Assembly (NCBI GenBank): GCA_963834855.1
Contig: CAWIDH010000005.1
Coordinates: forward strand, 62,001 to 126,000
Direction: 5' to 3'
From: DATJKD01 sp963834855
GTDB lineage: Bacteria > Pseudomonadota > Gammaproteobacteria > Steroidobacterales > Steroidobacteraceae
DNA: 64,000 nt
This document shows positions 36,966-45,694 of the stretch, one piece after another (position 1 is the stretch's first letter; each line of letters starts with the position of its first letter). The position numbers and the translations under genes were made by a program. The notes below the pieces were generated by a model, which was not told where the DNA came from, searched no databases, and was given only the letters and a program-made list of their open reading frames with translations.

Positions 36966-37849
36966 CTACCCGGACGACGGTTCGGTGCGCCCGGCCTGCC
37001 GCCGCAGCAGCTCGCCGAGCTCACCTTCGATGCGCACGTCGTACTTGCCGCGAAGGCTCTTGTAGAAGGCGGCTTCGACGTTCTGCTGCTGTGCCGCCTG
37101 CCATTCGCGCAGCACGATCGGGCGGATCTCCGTGAGCGCCGGGAGGTTGCCGTCCACGCGGGCGGACAGCCGTACGAGATGCGCGCCGAACGGCGACTCG
37201 ATCGGGCCAAACCACCGATCGACCGGCGCGCCTTCGATCTCCGCGGCGAACGCCTCGCCGAAGACGTTCGCGATGTCGCGTGGCGACGCGCTTTCCATCC
37301 GCGGCGGCAGCAGCGACGGGTCGCCGACCTGACCGGCGTCCTGCTGGCCCTGGCCTGCAGACCACGCCTCGAGCGCGCGCCTGGCGTCGCGGACAGCGGC
37401 CTCGCCACGCCTGTCACTGCTGAAGAAAACCTGCTGGAAGCTCAGCTGCGCCAGGCTGATGAACTTCTCCGCGTTGTCCTTCATGTACGCCTGCAGCTCC
37501 GCGTCCGAAGGCTCCTTCGCGGCGGCGACGTCGTCCGACAGGAACTCCAGCTTCTGCCGCAGGCGGCGGCGGATCACCGTATCGTCGCGGTCAAGACCCG
37601 ATCGCCATCGCCTCGCGGTAATAGATCTCCTCCTTGACGTAATCGTCGACGAGGCCGTGGATCTCATCCGCAGTGGGCGGCCGCATCCAGGTGCGGGCGA
37701 AGTTCGAAGCTAAGGCCTCGACGCGCGCCTCGCTCACGACGATCTCGCGCGGTCCCTGCTGCTCGCCGCTCACGATGCGGAAGAGCAGGAAGAGACCGGC
37801 GCCTGACAACTAAGAAATGCAGCAGCGGCTCGCGCAGCCAGGTTCGCAT
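36966..37849 (-). CDS. PpiC-type (parvulin) peptidyl-prolyl isomerase-like protein, two frameshifts
   Basis: About 293 residues after removing two extra bases near 37808 and 37597. ATG 37849 gives MRTWLREPLLHFLV then GAGLFLLFRIVSG, one membrane anchor. A SurA/PpiC-like chaperone region follows (IVVSEARVEALASNFARTW, DDYVKEEIYYREAMAIG), then the parvulin domain with LAQLSFQQVFFSSD and FGPIESPFGAHLVRLSARVD. It is a periplasmic folding factor anchored in the inner membrane by inference. The pairing with a HupE/UreJ gene downstream recurs in other genomes, and the two may act together. Confidence 0.83.
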
Positions 37850-37953
37850 CAGTCAGGCCATCCCAAGGCGACGAGGCCGGAATTCTGCCTGAGCGAATGC
37901 CGTGCAGGCGAGAACTCCCAACCGGCCGTCCAGCGGCCGCGACGACGCAAGGC

Positions 37954-38367
37954 TCATGGGCGACTCGGTCTGCGCGGCGCCGGTCTGCGCCGCGCTGCGC
38001 CTTTGCCCGACGACGCGCGCTTGCGAGCGCTCGATTTCGAAGGCGATTCGATCGCGGCGCGAACTGCGGCGTGCGCCCAACGGGCGAGCTGCTCGGCGTC
38101 CTCGATCACGTCGATCGGCGCCTGGTAGTAAGTCATGGAGTATTCCGGTCGGTCGCGAAACGGGCGGAACGGCGCCATGCCGCGCGCCAGGTACTCGCCC
38201 CGATTGCGGTCGTCGACCTTGAGATAGAGCGTGTCGTCGTCGATCAGGCCGAAGAAGTGTCCGCCGTGATAGAGCCCGACGCCACCGAACATGCGGCGGC
38301 TGCTCACCTTGCCCAGCCCGGCGAGCTGTTCGAGCAGGTACTCCGCGTAGCTTGCGCTGACAGGCAT
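37954..38367 (-). CDS. TfoX/Sxy N-terminal domain protein
   Basis: 137 residues from ATG 38367. The TfoX_N domain covers residues 1-95: RRMFGGVGLYHGGHFFGLID, then LYLKVDDRNRGEYLARGM and MTYYQAPIDVIEDAEQL. The tail is short, basic and low-complexity. The single-domain form lacks the C-terminal half of E. coli Sxy/TfoX, so a role in competence regulation cannot be assumed; function unknown. Confidence 0.85.
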   Translation of the reverse strand: MPVSASYAEYLLEQLAGLGKVSSRRMFGGVGLYHGGHFFGLIDDDTLYLKVDDRNRGEYLARGMAPFRPFRDRPEYSMTYYQAPIDVIEDAEQLARWAHAAVRAAIESPSKSSARKRASSGKGAARRRPAPRRPSRP

Positions 38368-38442
38368 TCCGTACCCCGGCACAGGTCACCGTGACCACGT
38401 CAAACAGGCCCGCGGATTCTAGCCGCGCCTCGACTGTACTGA

Positions 38443-40104
38443 CTATCGGGGAGCGACCCGCCGGCCGGCCACGTACGTCGCAAGCACGCTGATATCGTCG
38501 ATCTCGCTGTCCGGGACCTTGAAGAAATCGCGATCGACGATGATGAAGTCCGCCCACTTGCCGGGCTCGAGTGAACCCACCGACCGCTCCATGAAGCCCG
38601 CGTACGCGGCGTCGACCGTGAACAGCCGCAGCGCTTCGGCGCGCGTCAGTCTTTCCTGCGGATACCAGCCGCCCGGCGGACGACCATCGCGATCCTGGCG
38701 CGTCACCGCCGCATACAAGCCATGAAACGGATAGGCGAGCTCGACCGGAAAATCACTGCCGCCGGCGAGCCGTGCGCCCGAATCGAGCATCCGGCGCCAT
38801 GCGTACGCGCCCTTGATGCGCTCTGCGCCGACACGGTCTTCCGCCATGTTCATGTCCGACGTCGCATGCGTCGGCTGGATCGACGCGATGACGTCGAGCT
38901 TCGCGAACCGCGGGATGTCCTCGAGCGCCACGACCTGCGCGTGTTCGATCCGGGGACGCAGTGCCTTGCGCTGCTCCGCCGTCATCTTCGTCTCAAATGT
39001 ATCCAGCACGATCCGGTTGCCGGCGTCCCCGATCGCATGAACGTCGAGCTGCCAGCCCCTGGAGGCCGTCAACTTCGTCAGCTCCTGCAGCTTCTCGGGC
39101 GTGTAGATCAAGAGCCCCCGATGCTGCGGCTGGTCGCTGTAGTCTTCCAGCATGACCGCACCGCGGCTGCCGAGCGCGCCATCAACCCATGCCTTGACGG
39201 CGCGCATCTGCAGCCGATCGTCGAACTGCGGCGCCTTCGGCCCCGATTCGATGAGGCTGCGGGCGTCGTCGCTGTCCGCGAGCATCGCGTATATGCGGAT
39301 CGGCAGTGCCCCGGCGGCGCCCAGCTCCTGGAACAGCCGGTACTGACGTGCGTCGATCCCTGCATCGTGCACGCCGGTGACACCGAGCGCTGCAAGGTCA
39401 TGCACCGCGGCGTGCAGGGCACGCTTCACCTCGGCATCGTCCGGCGGCGGGACGTGACGCTCGATGAGCGCCATCGCCGTGTCGATGAACACACCGGTCG
39501 GTTGTCCGTCGGTATCGCGCAGGATCTGTCCGCCCGCGGGATCGGCGGTCGCGGCGGTCACGCCCGCGATCTTCATGGCCGCGCTATTGGCCCAGATGGC
39601 GTGACCGTCGACGCGCGTGAACGCGGCCGGTCGATCCGCGATCGCCGCGTCGAGCTCGCGCGCCGTCGGGAATCGCTTTTCCGGCCACAGCACCTGGTTC
39701 CAGCCGCGTCCGAGGACCCAGCGGCTGTCGGCATCGCGCGCCGCGTGCGTCCGCGCCCGCTTCAGCGCGTCCGCAAGCGACGCGGCGCCACGCAGGTCGG
39801 CCTGAAGACTCTCCTGGCCGAGACCGAGCACGTGCGCATGCGCATCGATGAGTCCGGGCAGTACCGACTTGCCGCCGCCGTCGACGAACTCTGCGCCGTC
39901 GATTTCCGGCACGTCGCCGGCCGACGTGAGCAGGCGCTCGATCCTGCCGTCGACGATGACCATGCCGGAAAACGACTGGACGTCGCTTCCGGACGGCGTA
40001 TAGCCGCGCACGTTGTGGACGACGAGCGTCTCGGCGCCCGCGAGCGGTACGCCGAACACGATGCCAAGTGCAAGACTGAACCGAACCGAGGCCGGGGTTC
40101 GCAT
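38443..40104 (-). CDS. Exported YtcJ-like amidohydrolase
   Basis: 553 residues. ATG 40104 gives a signal peptide (VRFSLALGIVFGVPLAGA) and sits 9 bases after GGGAAG. Amidohydrolase_3 features: metal-binding HxH in LIDAHAHVLG, GRGWNQVLWPEKRFPTAREL typical of the YtcJ group, WVDGALGSRGA, VHAIGDAGNR, IEHAQVV and ARLAGGSDFPVE with the catalytic Asp. Hydrolyses an unknown N-acyl/amide substrate, probably in the periplasm. It is divergent from the TonB-dependent receptor, so the two may share regulation and handle the same imported compound. Confidence 0.92.
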   Translation of the reverse strand: MRTPASVRFSLALGIVFGVPLAGAETLVVHNVRGYTPSGSDVQSFSGMVIVDGRIERLLTSAGDVPEIDGAEFVDGGGKSVLPGLIDAHAHVLGLGQESLQADLRGAASLADALKRARTHAARDADSRWVLGRGWNQVLWPEKRFPTARELDAAIADRPAAFTRVDGHAIWANSAAMKIAGVTAATADPAGGQILRDTDGQPTGVFIDTAMALIERHVPPPDDAEVKRALHAAVHDLAALGVTGVHDAGIDARQYRLFQELGAAGALPIRIYAMLADSDDARSLIESGPKAPQFDDRLQMRAVKAWVDGALGSRGAVMLEDYSDQPQHRGLLIYTPEKLQELTKLTASRGWQLDVHAIGDAGNRIVLDTFETKMTAEQRKALRPRIEHAQVVALEDIPRFAKLDVIASIQPTHATSDMNMAEDRVGAERIKGAYAWRRMLDSGARLAGGSDFPVELAYPFHGLYAAVTRQDRDGRPPGGWYPQERLTRAEALRLFTVDAAYAGFMERSVGSLEPGKWADFIIVDRDFFKVPDSEIDDISVLATYVAGRRVAPR

Positions 40105-40422
40105 GTTTGAGATCTTCCCGAGAGAGCGCCGTGAGTACGGCGCGCGCGAGTATAGCGTTCGACCGCATGGTCCGAGACCCATGCTGCGCTGGCATTCCAT
40201 GTTGTGTAGAAACTACATGCGCCGCAAGGCCAGGACGGCTCGCTGACGAGCTGTGTTATCGTAGATGCATGGTACGTCGCGCCGGGCGATCAGCCGGTGG
40301 AGATGCGACGTTCCCCAAAAACAACAAGGCCAGGGGCGGCCGACCGATCCACGGTCGGGCGTGCAGCTAACCGACTTCGAAGACATCCAATCACAAACCA
40401 CTCGGTGGTAGAGGCATAACAC
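40105..40422. promoter_or_regulatory. Divergent upstream region (amidohydrolase / TonB receptor) with a palindrome
   Basis: 318 bases without a gene separate the divergent amidohydrolase and receptor starts. It contains a perfect 13-base dyad, TGTAGAAACTACA, at 40205-40217, the only conspicuous operator-like sequence. No clear sigma-70 boxes could be assigned with confidence, and no small gene is supported. The dyad could be a regulator site for either gene; that is inference from position only. Confidence 0.35.
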
Positions 40423-42936
40423 GTGAGAATCAAATCCAGAAGTTCGCTGGCGATCGCGATGAAACTTTCGCCGGCGTTGCTGTTCGGTGCGGTGCCGGCG
40501 GTGCTGGCCCAGACCGCGCCGGCAGACGGTGCGCTCGAGGAGCTCGTGGTGACGGGTACCCGTGCGGCGGCGCGGTCCGTGACCGAATCGCCCGTGCCGA
40601 TCGACGTGCTTTCGGGAGAGGACTTCGAGAACCAGGCTGGCACCGACCTCAGCAATCTGCTCAGGACGGTCGTGCCATCCTACAACGTCAACTCACAGCC
40701 GATCAGCGATGCCGCGACGATCGTCCGCCCGGCGAACCTGCGCGGCCTGGCGCCCGACCACACGCTGGTGCTGGTCAACGGCAAGCGACGTCATCGTGCC
40801 GCCGTCATCTACTGGCTGGGCAATGGCGTCGCTGACGGCGCGCAGGGGCCGGACATTTCGGCGATTCCCGCGAGCGCCCTGAAGCGCGTGGAGGTCCTGC
40901 GCGACGGCGCCGCCGCGCAATACGGCTCCGACGCGATCGCCGGCGTGATGAACTTCATCCTCAACGACGCCAGCAGCGGCTCCAGCATCGAGACGCGCTA
41001 TGGCAGCACGTACGAGGGCGACGGCACGCAGTACGCGCTGAGCGGCAACATCGGCCTGCCGCTGACGCAGAGCGGATTCGCCAACCTGAGCTTCGAATAC
41101 GGCGAGTCGGACCCGACCGACCGCAGCGTGCAGCGCAACGACGCCGCTGCGCTGATTGCCGCAGGCAACACCGCGGTAAAGGATCCGGCGCAGGTCTGGG
41201 GCTCGCCGGAGATCGAGGACGACCTGAAGCTGTTCGCCAATCTCGGCGTGGATGTCGGTGACAACCTGAAGGTATACGGCTTCGGGAACTACGTGTCGAA
41301 GACCGCCACGGGCGGGTTCTACTACCGCAATCCCAACACCCGCGCTGCGGTGTTCAGCGCCGATGGCGGCGAGACGCTGCTGATCGGCGACATGACTCCG
41401 AACGATGCCAGCGGTTGTCCCACCGTGAGCATCACGAACGACGTGCCGGACCCGGCTGCGCTCGCGCAGGTGTTCGCTGACCAGAACTGTTTCTCGTTCC
41501 AGGAGATGTTTCCCGGCGGGTTCACGCCCCAGTTCGGCGGCGACCTCGAGGACATCGCGGCCATTGCGGGCATCAAGGGCGTGGCCGGAGGGCGGCTCAA
41601 CTGGGATGCCAGCGTCGGCTACGGTCAGAACCGCGTCGATTTCTTCATCCGTAACACGGTCAATGCGTCCTATGGTCCGCAGACGCCGACCGAGTTCGAC
41701 CCGGGCTCTTATATCCAGGAGGAACTCAACGTCAATCTCGACGTCTCCTACCCGATCAGCGACTCGGTCAACCTCGCGGCGGGCGCCGAGTACCGTGACG
41801 AAACCTTCGAGATCGAGGCCGGGCAGATCGAGTCCTGGCAGTTCGGCCCGCTGGCGCCGCAGGGCTTCAGCGCGGCCTCCAACGGTTTCCCCGGATTCAG
41901 CGACGCCATCGCCGGCGACTGGAGCCGCAGCAACTACGCAGTGTACGGCGACGTCGAGTGGCGGCCTGTCGACCGCTGGGTAATCGACGTCGCGCTCCGC
42001 TGGGAGGACTTCGAGGACTTCGGCACGACGACGAACGGCAAGATCGCCACCAACTATCACTTCAACGATGCGTTCGCGATCCGCGGCAGCTGGAACACCG
42101 GTTTCCGGGCCCCGACTCCCGGCCAGTCCAATGCCTCGAACGTCACCACGCAGTTCGACGTCGATCTCCAGGAACTGGTCAACCAGGGCACGATTCCGCC
42201 GACGAATCCCGTGGCGCTGCTGCGCGGCGGCGAAGCCCTCGCGCCCGAGGAATCCGAGAGCTACAGCGTGGGCGCGATCTTCGAGCGCGATTCGTTCACG
42301 CTGACGGCCGATTACTACTCGATCGACCTCACCGACCGGATCGCGGTCTCGCAGGACTTCACGCTGACCCCCGCGGAGGTCGCGGCGCTGGTCGCATCGG
42401 GCGTGACCAGCGCGGCGAACCTGCAGAGCTTCCGATTCTTCACCAATGACTTCGACACCAGCACCGAGGGCGTCGACATCGTGGCGACCTGGGCCCTGGA
42501 CCTGCTCGGTGGACGTACGGATCTCAGCCTCGCGTTCAACGACAACACGACCGAGGTGACGCGGTTCAACCCGGCGACGCTCAACAACACGCGTATCCGG
42601 CAGCTGGAGGAAGGCCTGCCTGAGACCCGCTGGAGCCTGACGGGCAACCAGGACTGGGGCAACTGGCGTGCGCTCGCCCGGGTGAGCTACTACGACGGCT
42701 GGTTCGACAGCGAAGACGGCCAGGTCTACGGCGACAACTACACGTTCGATGCCGAGGTGGGCTACACCTACAACGATGCGTTGACCATGGTCGTTGGCGC
42801 CCAGAACCTGTTCGATCACTATCCGGACGAGAACCCGGGCGCTGCCGCGGGAGTGGGCAACAAGTACAGCCAGTACACGCCGTTCGGCTTCAACGGCGGC
42901 TTCTGGTACGCGAGACTGAGCTACAGCTTCGATTGA
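40423..42936 (+). CDS. TonB-dependent outer-membrane receptor
   Basis: 837 residues from GTG 40423, preceded by AGAGGC. The signal peptide ends near AVPAVLAQ. The plug domain follows: LEELVVTGTRAAARSVTESP, then LVLVNGKRRHRAA and RVEVLRDGAAAQYGSDAIAG. The rest is a 22-strand-type barrel with SYSVGAIFERDSFTLTADYY and a C-terminal TonB_dep_Rec domain ending WYARLSYSFD. It imports an unknown ligand across the outer membrane with TonB energy. A neighbouring exported amidohydrolase and an amidase suggest an amide-containing or peptide-like compound, but that is inference. A strong terminator follows. Confidence 0.95.
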   Translation: MRIKSRSSLAIAMKLSPALLFGAVPAVLAQTAPADGALEELVVTGTRAAARSVTESPVPIDVLSGEDFENQAGTDLSNLLRTVVPSYNVNSQPISDAATIVRPANLRGLAPDHTLVLVNGKRRHRAAVIYWLGNGVADGAQGPDISAIPASALKRVEVLRDGAAAQYGSDAIAGVMNFILNDASSGSSIETRYGSTYEGDGTQYALSGNIGLPLTQSGFANLSFEYGESDPTDRSVQRNDAAALIAAGNTAVKDPAQVWGSPEIEDDLKLFANLGVDVGDNLKVYGFGNYVSKTATGGFYYRNPNTRAAVFSADGGETLLIGDMTPNDASGCPTVSITNDVPDPAALAQVFADQNCFSFQEMFPGGFTPQFGGDLEDIAAIAGIKGVAGGRLNWDASVGYGQNRVDFFIRNTVNASYGPQTPTEFDPGSYIQEELNVNLDVSYPISDSVNLAAGAEYRDETFEIEAGQIESWQFGPLAPQGFSAASNGFPGFSDAIAGDWSRSNYAVYGDVEWRPVDRWVIDVALRWEDFEDFGTTTNGKIATNYHFNDAFAIRGSWNTGFRAPTPGQSNASNVTTQFDVDLQELVNQGTIPPTNPVALLRGGEALAPEESESYSVGAIFERDSFTLTADYYSIDLTDRIAVSQDFTLTPAEVAALVASGVTSAANLQSFRFFTNDFDTSTEGVDIVATWALDLLGGRTDLSLAFNDNTTEVTRFNPATLNNTRIRQLEEGLPETRWSLTGNQDWGNWRALARVSYYDGWFDSEDGQVYGDNYTFDAEVGYTYNDALTMVVGAQNLFDHYPDENPGAAAGVGNKYSQYTPFGFNGGFWYARLSYSFD

Positions 42937-43010
42937 AGGCGGTAGCACGACGGCCGCGTTTCGCGACCGTCGCAGAGCCGATTGGCCGCCATGGGGCGGC
43001 CACCGGTAAC

Positions 43011-43041
43011 GGGGCCTGCCTTGGCAGGCCCCGGTTTTTTT
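43011..43041 (+). terminator. Rho-independent terminator of the TonB receptor gene
   Basis: A 10-bp perfect stem GGGGCCTGCC / GGCAGGCCCC with a TT loop (43011-43032) is followed by GG and seven T residues. It lies 75 bases after the receptor stop. A second, T-less hairpin (GGCCGCC-ATGG-GGCGGCC, 42984-43001) stands just before it. On the opposite strand the amidase gene ends at 43083. Confidence 0.9.
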
Positions 43042-43082
43042 GACCGGCATGATTTCGCGTTGCGAGCTTTCGCATCAGGCGT

Positions 43083-44630
43083 TCATGCCCTCACTGGCTC
43101 CCGGGGCGTAGTTGTGAGCATCGGGCTCGCCGCGCTGATCGGCGCTCGTCTTCCCGTCCAGGGCAACGACTGCTCGAGTTGTGCGGCGAGGCGAAAAAGT
43201 GTCGCCTCGTCGCCGAACCTCGCGGTGAACAGCACACCCATCGGCAGGCCATCGGCGGTCCAGTGCAGGGGAAGCGAGATCGAGGGCTGACCCGTGACGT
43301 TCGCGACCATGGTGTAGGGCGCCGCATCGAACATCGGCCGAAACGCCTCGAGGATCTTTGGCCGCTGGCTGAGTAGTACGCGGCCCGGCAGCGCGGTCAG
43401 CATCCGTAGCACCTGGCGTTCGCCCGCGCTCAATTGGTACGCGCCTACGGCCAACGGCGGTACGCCGACGGTCGGTGTGACCAGCAGGTCGAACCCGCTC
43501 GACCAGGCGAGCCATTTCCTCGAAAACGCCTGCATCCAGTAGAGAGCCACGGCCGTGGCGCCGCCCGCGACCGCCTCACCCATCCGGCCGAGGAGACGGG
43601 TCGGAAGCTCGAGGTCCGCGGGGCGTGCCTTGCGGCCAATGAGGCTCTCGCCCAGGCGGATCGACGCGGTCGCCTCGGCGGCGACCAGCGTCGCGTAGTT
43701 CTCGATGAACGGTTCGGCCTCGAGCGGCAGGCTCACCTCCTCCAACTCGTGGCCTGCCTGCGCGAGCACGCCGGTGACGGCCTGCATCGCCGCGCGGTTC
43801 TCCGGGTGCAGGCTCGAGCCCAGCCCAGGGTCCAGGCTGAAGGCGATGCGAAGGCGGCCGGGATCGCGGGTCGTCTCCTCGAGATACGGCCGCACCGGAG
43901 GCGGAAGCCTGGTGAGCTGTCCCGGATAGTCCCCGCAGGTCGCATCGAGCAGGGCCGCGCTGTCGCGCACGGTCCGGGTGACGGCGTGCTCGGCGACGAA
44001 GCCCCACCAGAGATCGGGCGCCTGCGGTCCTGAAGGGTTACGTCCGCGGCTCGGCTTCAGGCCGACCAGGCCGCAGTTCGACGCCGGCGTACGGATCGAT
44101 CCGCCACCGTCGTTGGCGCCCGCGGCCGGGACGATCCCCGCGGCCACCGCTGCCGCCGAGCCGCCCGACGATCCGCCCGGCGTGCGATCGAGGTTCCAGG
44201 GGTTGCGCGTCGGGCCGAAGAGCTCGGGCTCGGTCACGTTGGCCATGCCGAACTCGGGCGTGTTGGTCTTGCCGAAAATCACCAGGCCGGCGGCCTTGTG
44301 CCGTGCGACGAGCTCCTCGTCCTGCGGCGGCACGAAATCCCGGAACAGGCGCGAACCGTTGCGCATCGGCTCACCGCCGTAGGCCATGATCAGGTCCTTG
44401 AGCAGGAACGGCACGCCACGGAACGGGCCGTCCGGCAGACCCGCGGCGATCGCCGCACGCGCCGGCCCCTCCATCAGGTGTATGACGGCGTTGATCTTTG
44501 GATTCAGCGCCGCCGTGCGCGCGAGCGCCTCGTCGAGCAGCTCGACGGGACTGATCTCGCCGCAGCGCACCAGGCCTGCGAGCCCCAGTGCGTCGTACAG
44601 GGCGTATTCGTTGAAGGACACGCTGCCCAT
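43083..44630 (-). CDS. Amidase (amidase-signature family)
   Basis: 515 residues from ATG 44630. Amidase-signature features: the catalytic Lys in RGVPFLLKDLI near residue 80, the Gly/Ser-rich motif TPGGSSGGSAAAVAAG (cis-Ser), and the nucleophilic Ser in GGSIRTPASNCGLVGLKPS. C-terminal text ANVTGQPSISLPL is typical. Hydrolyses an amide or nitrile-derived amide, cytoplasmic. Divergent from the esterase gene, with 80 bases between the starts. Reported relatives include glutamyl-tRNA(Gln) amidotransferase A, but lack of GatB/C nearby favours a catabolic amidase. Confidence 0.94.
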   Translation of the reverse strand: MGSVSFNEYALYDALGLAGLVRCGEISPVELLDEALARTAALNPKINAVIHLMEGPARAAIAAGLPDGPFRGVPFLLKDLIMAYGGEPMRNGSRLFRDFVPPQDEELVARHKAAGLVIFGKTNTPEFGMANVTEPELFGPTRNPWNLDRTPGGSSGGSAAAVAAGIVPAAGANDGGGSIRTPASNCGLVGLKPSRGRNPSGPQAPDLWWGFVAEHAVTRTVRDSAALLDATCGDYPGQLTRLPPPVRPYLEETTRDPGRLRIAFSLDPGLGSSLHPENRAAMQAVTGVLAQAGHELEEVSLPLEAEPFIENYATLVAAEATASIRLGESLIGRKARPADLELPTRLLGRMGEAVAGGATAVALYWMQAFSRKWLAWSSGFDLLVTPTVGVPPLAVGAYQLSAGERQVLRMLTALPGRVLLSQRPKILEAFRPMFDAAPYTMVANVTGQPSISLPLHWTADGLPMGVLFTARFGDEATLFRLAAQLEQSLPWTGRRAPISAASPMLTTTPREPVRA

Positions 44631-44710
44631 CCCCGGTGGCCGCTGATCCGATTGTGGCCGATCAGGAACCGGTACAGAATGCCGCACTGCAACAAGACCT
44701 CCGGGAAGCC

Positions 44711-45694
44711 ATGCCAAGCCTGCGTGCACGACTGACCAATGCCTTCCTGCGCCTCGGCACGAAACGCCGCTGGCGCCCGGATCTCGACATCCATCGGACA
44801 CGGCGGCTGGTTGCGCGTATGGATGCCCGTCTATCGCGTGGTTTTTCCTCGACTGAGGTTGAGAGCGTCGATGCCGGCGGCGTGCCTGCGACCTGGCACG
44901 GCGAGCGTCGCCTGAGTGAACGCGGCACGATCCTCTACCTGCACGGCGGCGCGTGGTGTCTGCACCTGCCGGGGGCGTATCGCCGTCTCGGCATGCGGCT
45001 GTCCGCTCTGACCGGCATGCGCGTGCTGCTGCCCGACTACCGGCTTGCACCGGAGCATCCGTTTCCTGCCGGCGTCGACGATTGCCTGGCCGTGTATCGC
45101 TGGCTCGTCGAACAGGGCTACGCGGATCGAGCGCTCGCGATTGCCGGCGATTCCGCCGGAGGCAACCTCTCGCTCGTGACGCTGATGCGCGCACGGGATG
45201 CCTCACTTCCCCTCCCCGGTTGCGCCGTGCTGCTTTCTCCCTCGACCGACCTCACGGTGTCGGGCCCGTCGATCGAGTACAACGAGCGCGCCGACCCGAT
45301 GTTCTCGCACGACGCGCTGGGTCTGCTGCCGGCCCTGTACTGTCCGGGAATCGAGCGCTCCCATCCCTGGTTGTCACCGCTCTTCGGCCAGTGGCAGGGG
45401 TTGCCGCCCCTGCTCTTCCACGCGGGGTCCACGGAAATGCTGCTCGACGATTCGGTGCGCGCGCAGGACCGAGCGGTGGCAGCCGGTGTCGATGCCCGGA
45501 TCAAGGTATGGAGAGGCCTGCCGCACGTCGCGCCGCTCTTCACATTCATGCCCGAGGCCGACGAGGCGCTGCGCGAAATCGCCGGGTTCATCCTCGAGCG
45601 GCTGGCACCGCGTGTTTCCGAACCGGTCGTCGCGGGCAATCCCGCCGTCGTCTTCGCCACCCCCGCCATCCAGCACCCGAGGAGCGTCACATGA
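44711..45694 (+). CDS. Alpha/beta-hydrolase esterase (hormone-sensitive-lipase family)
   Basis: 327 residues from ATG 44711, after GGGAAG; an in-frame GTG near 44636 is possible. The oxyanion motif is LYLHGGAWCLH, the nucleophile Ser is in IAGDSAGGNLSL, and the acid and His are in the C-terminal third (STEMLLDDSVR, GLPHVAPLF). HSL-type esterases act on short acyl esters. Its stop overlaps the FadJ-like start (ATGA), so it is translationally coupled to the fatty-acid degradation genes and may release acyl substrates for them. Confidence 0.9.
   Translation: MPSLRARLTNAFLRLGTKRRWRPDLDIHRTRRLVARMDARLSRGFSSTEVESVDAGGVPATWHGERRLSERGTILYLHGGAWCLHLPGAYRRLGMRLSALTGMRVLLPDYRLAPEHPFPAGVDDCLAVYRWLVEQGYADRALAIAGDSAGGNLSLVTLMRARDASLPLPGCAVLLSPSTDLTVSGPSIEYNERADPMFSHDALGLLPALYCPGIERSHPWLSPLFGQWQGLPPLLFHAGSTEMLLDDSVRAQDRAVAAGVDARIKVWRGLPHVAPLFTFMPEADEALREIAGFILERLAPRVSEPVVAGNPAVVFATPAIQHPRSVT

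Noticed and set aside
42984..43001. GGCCGCC-ATGG-GGCGGCC as a second terminator
   Set aside because: No T tract follows, and a stronger terminator with seven Ts lies 10 bases further on. It may be only a structured spacer.
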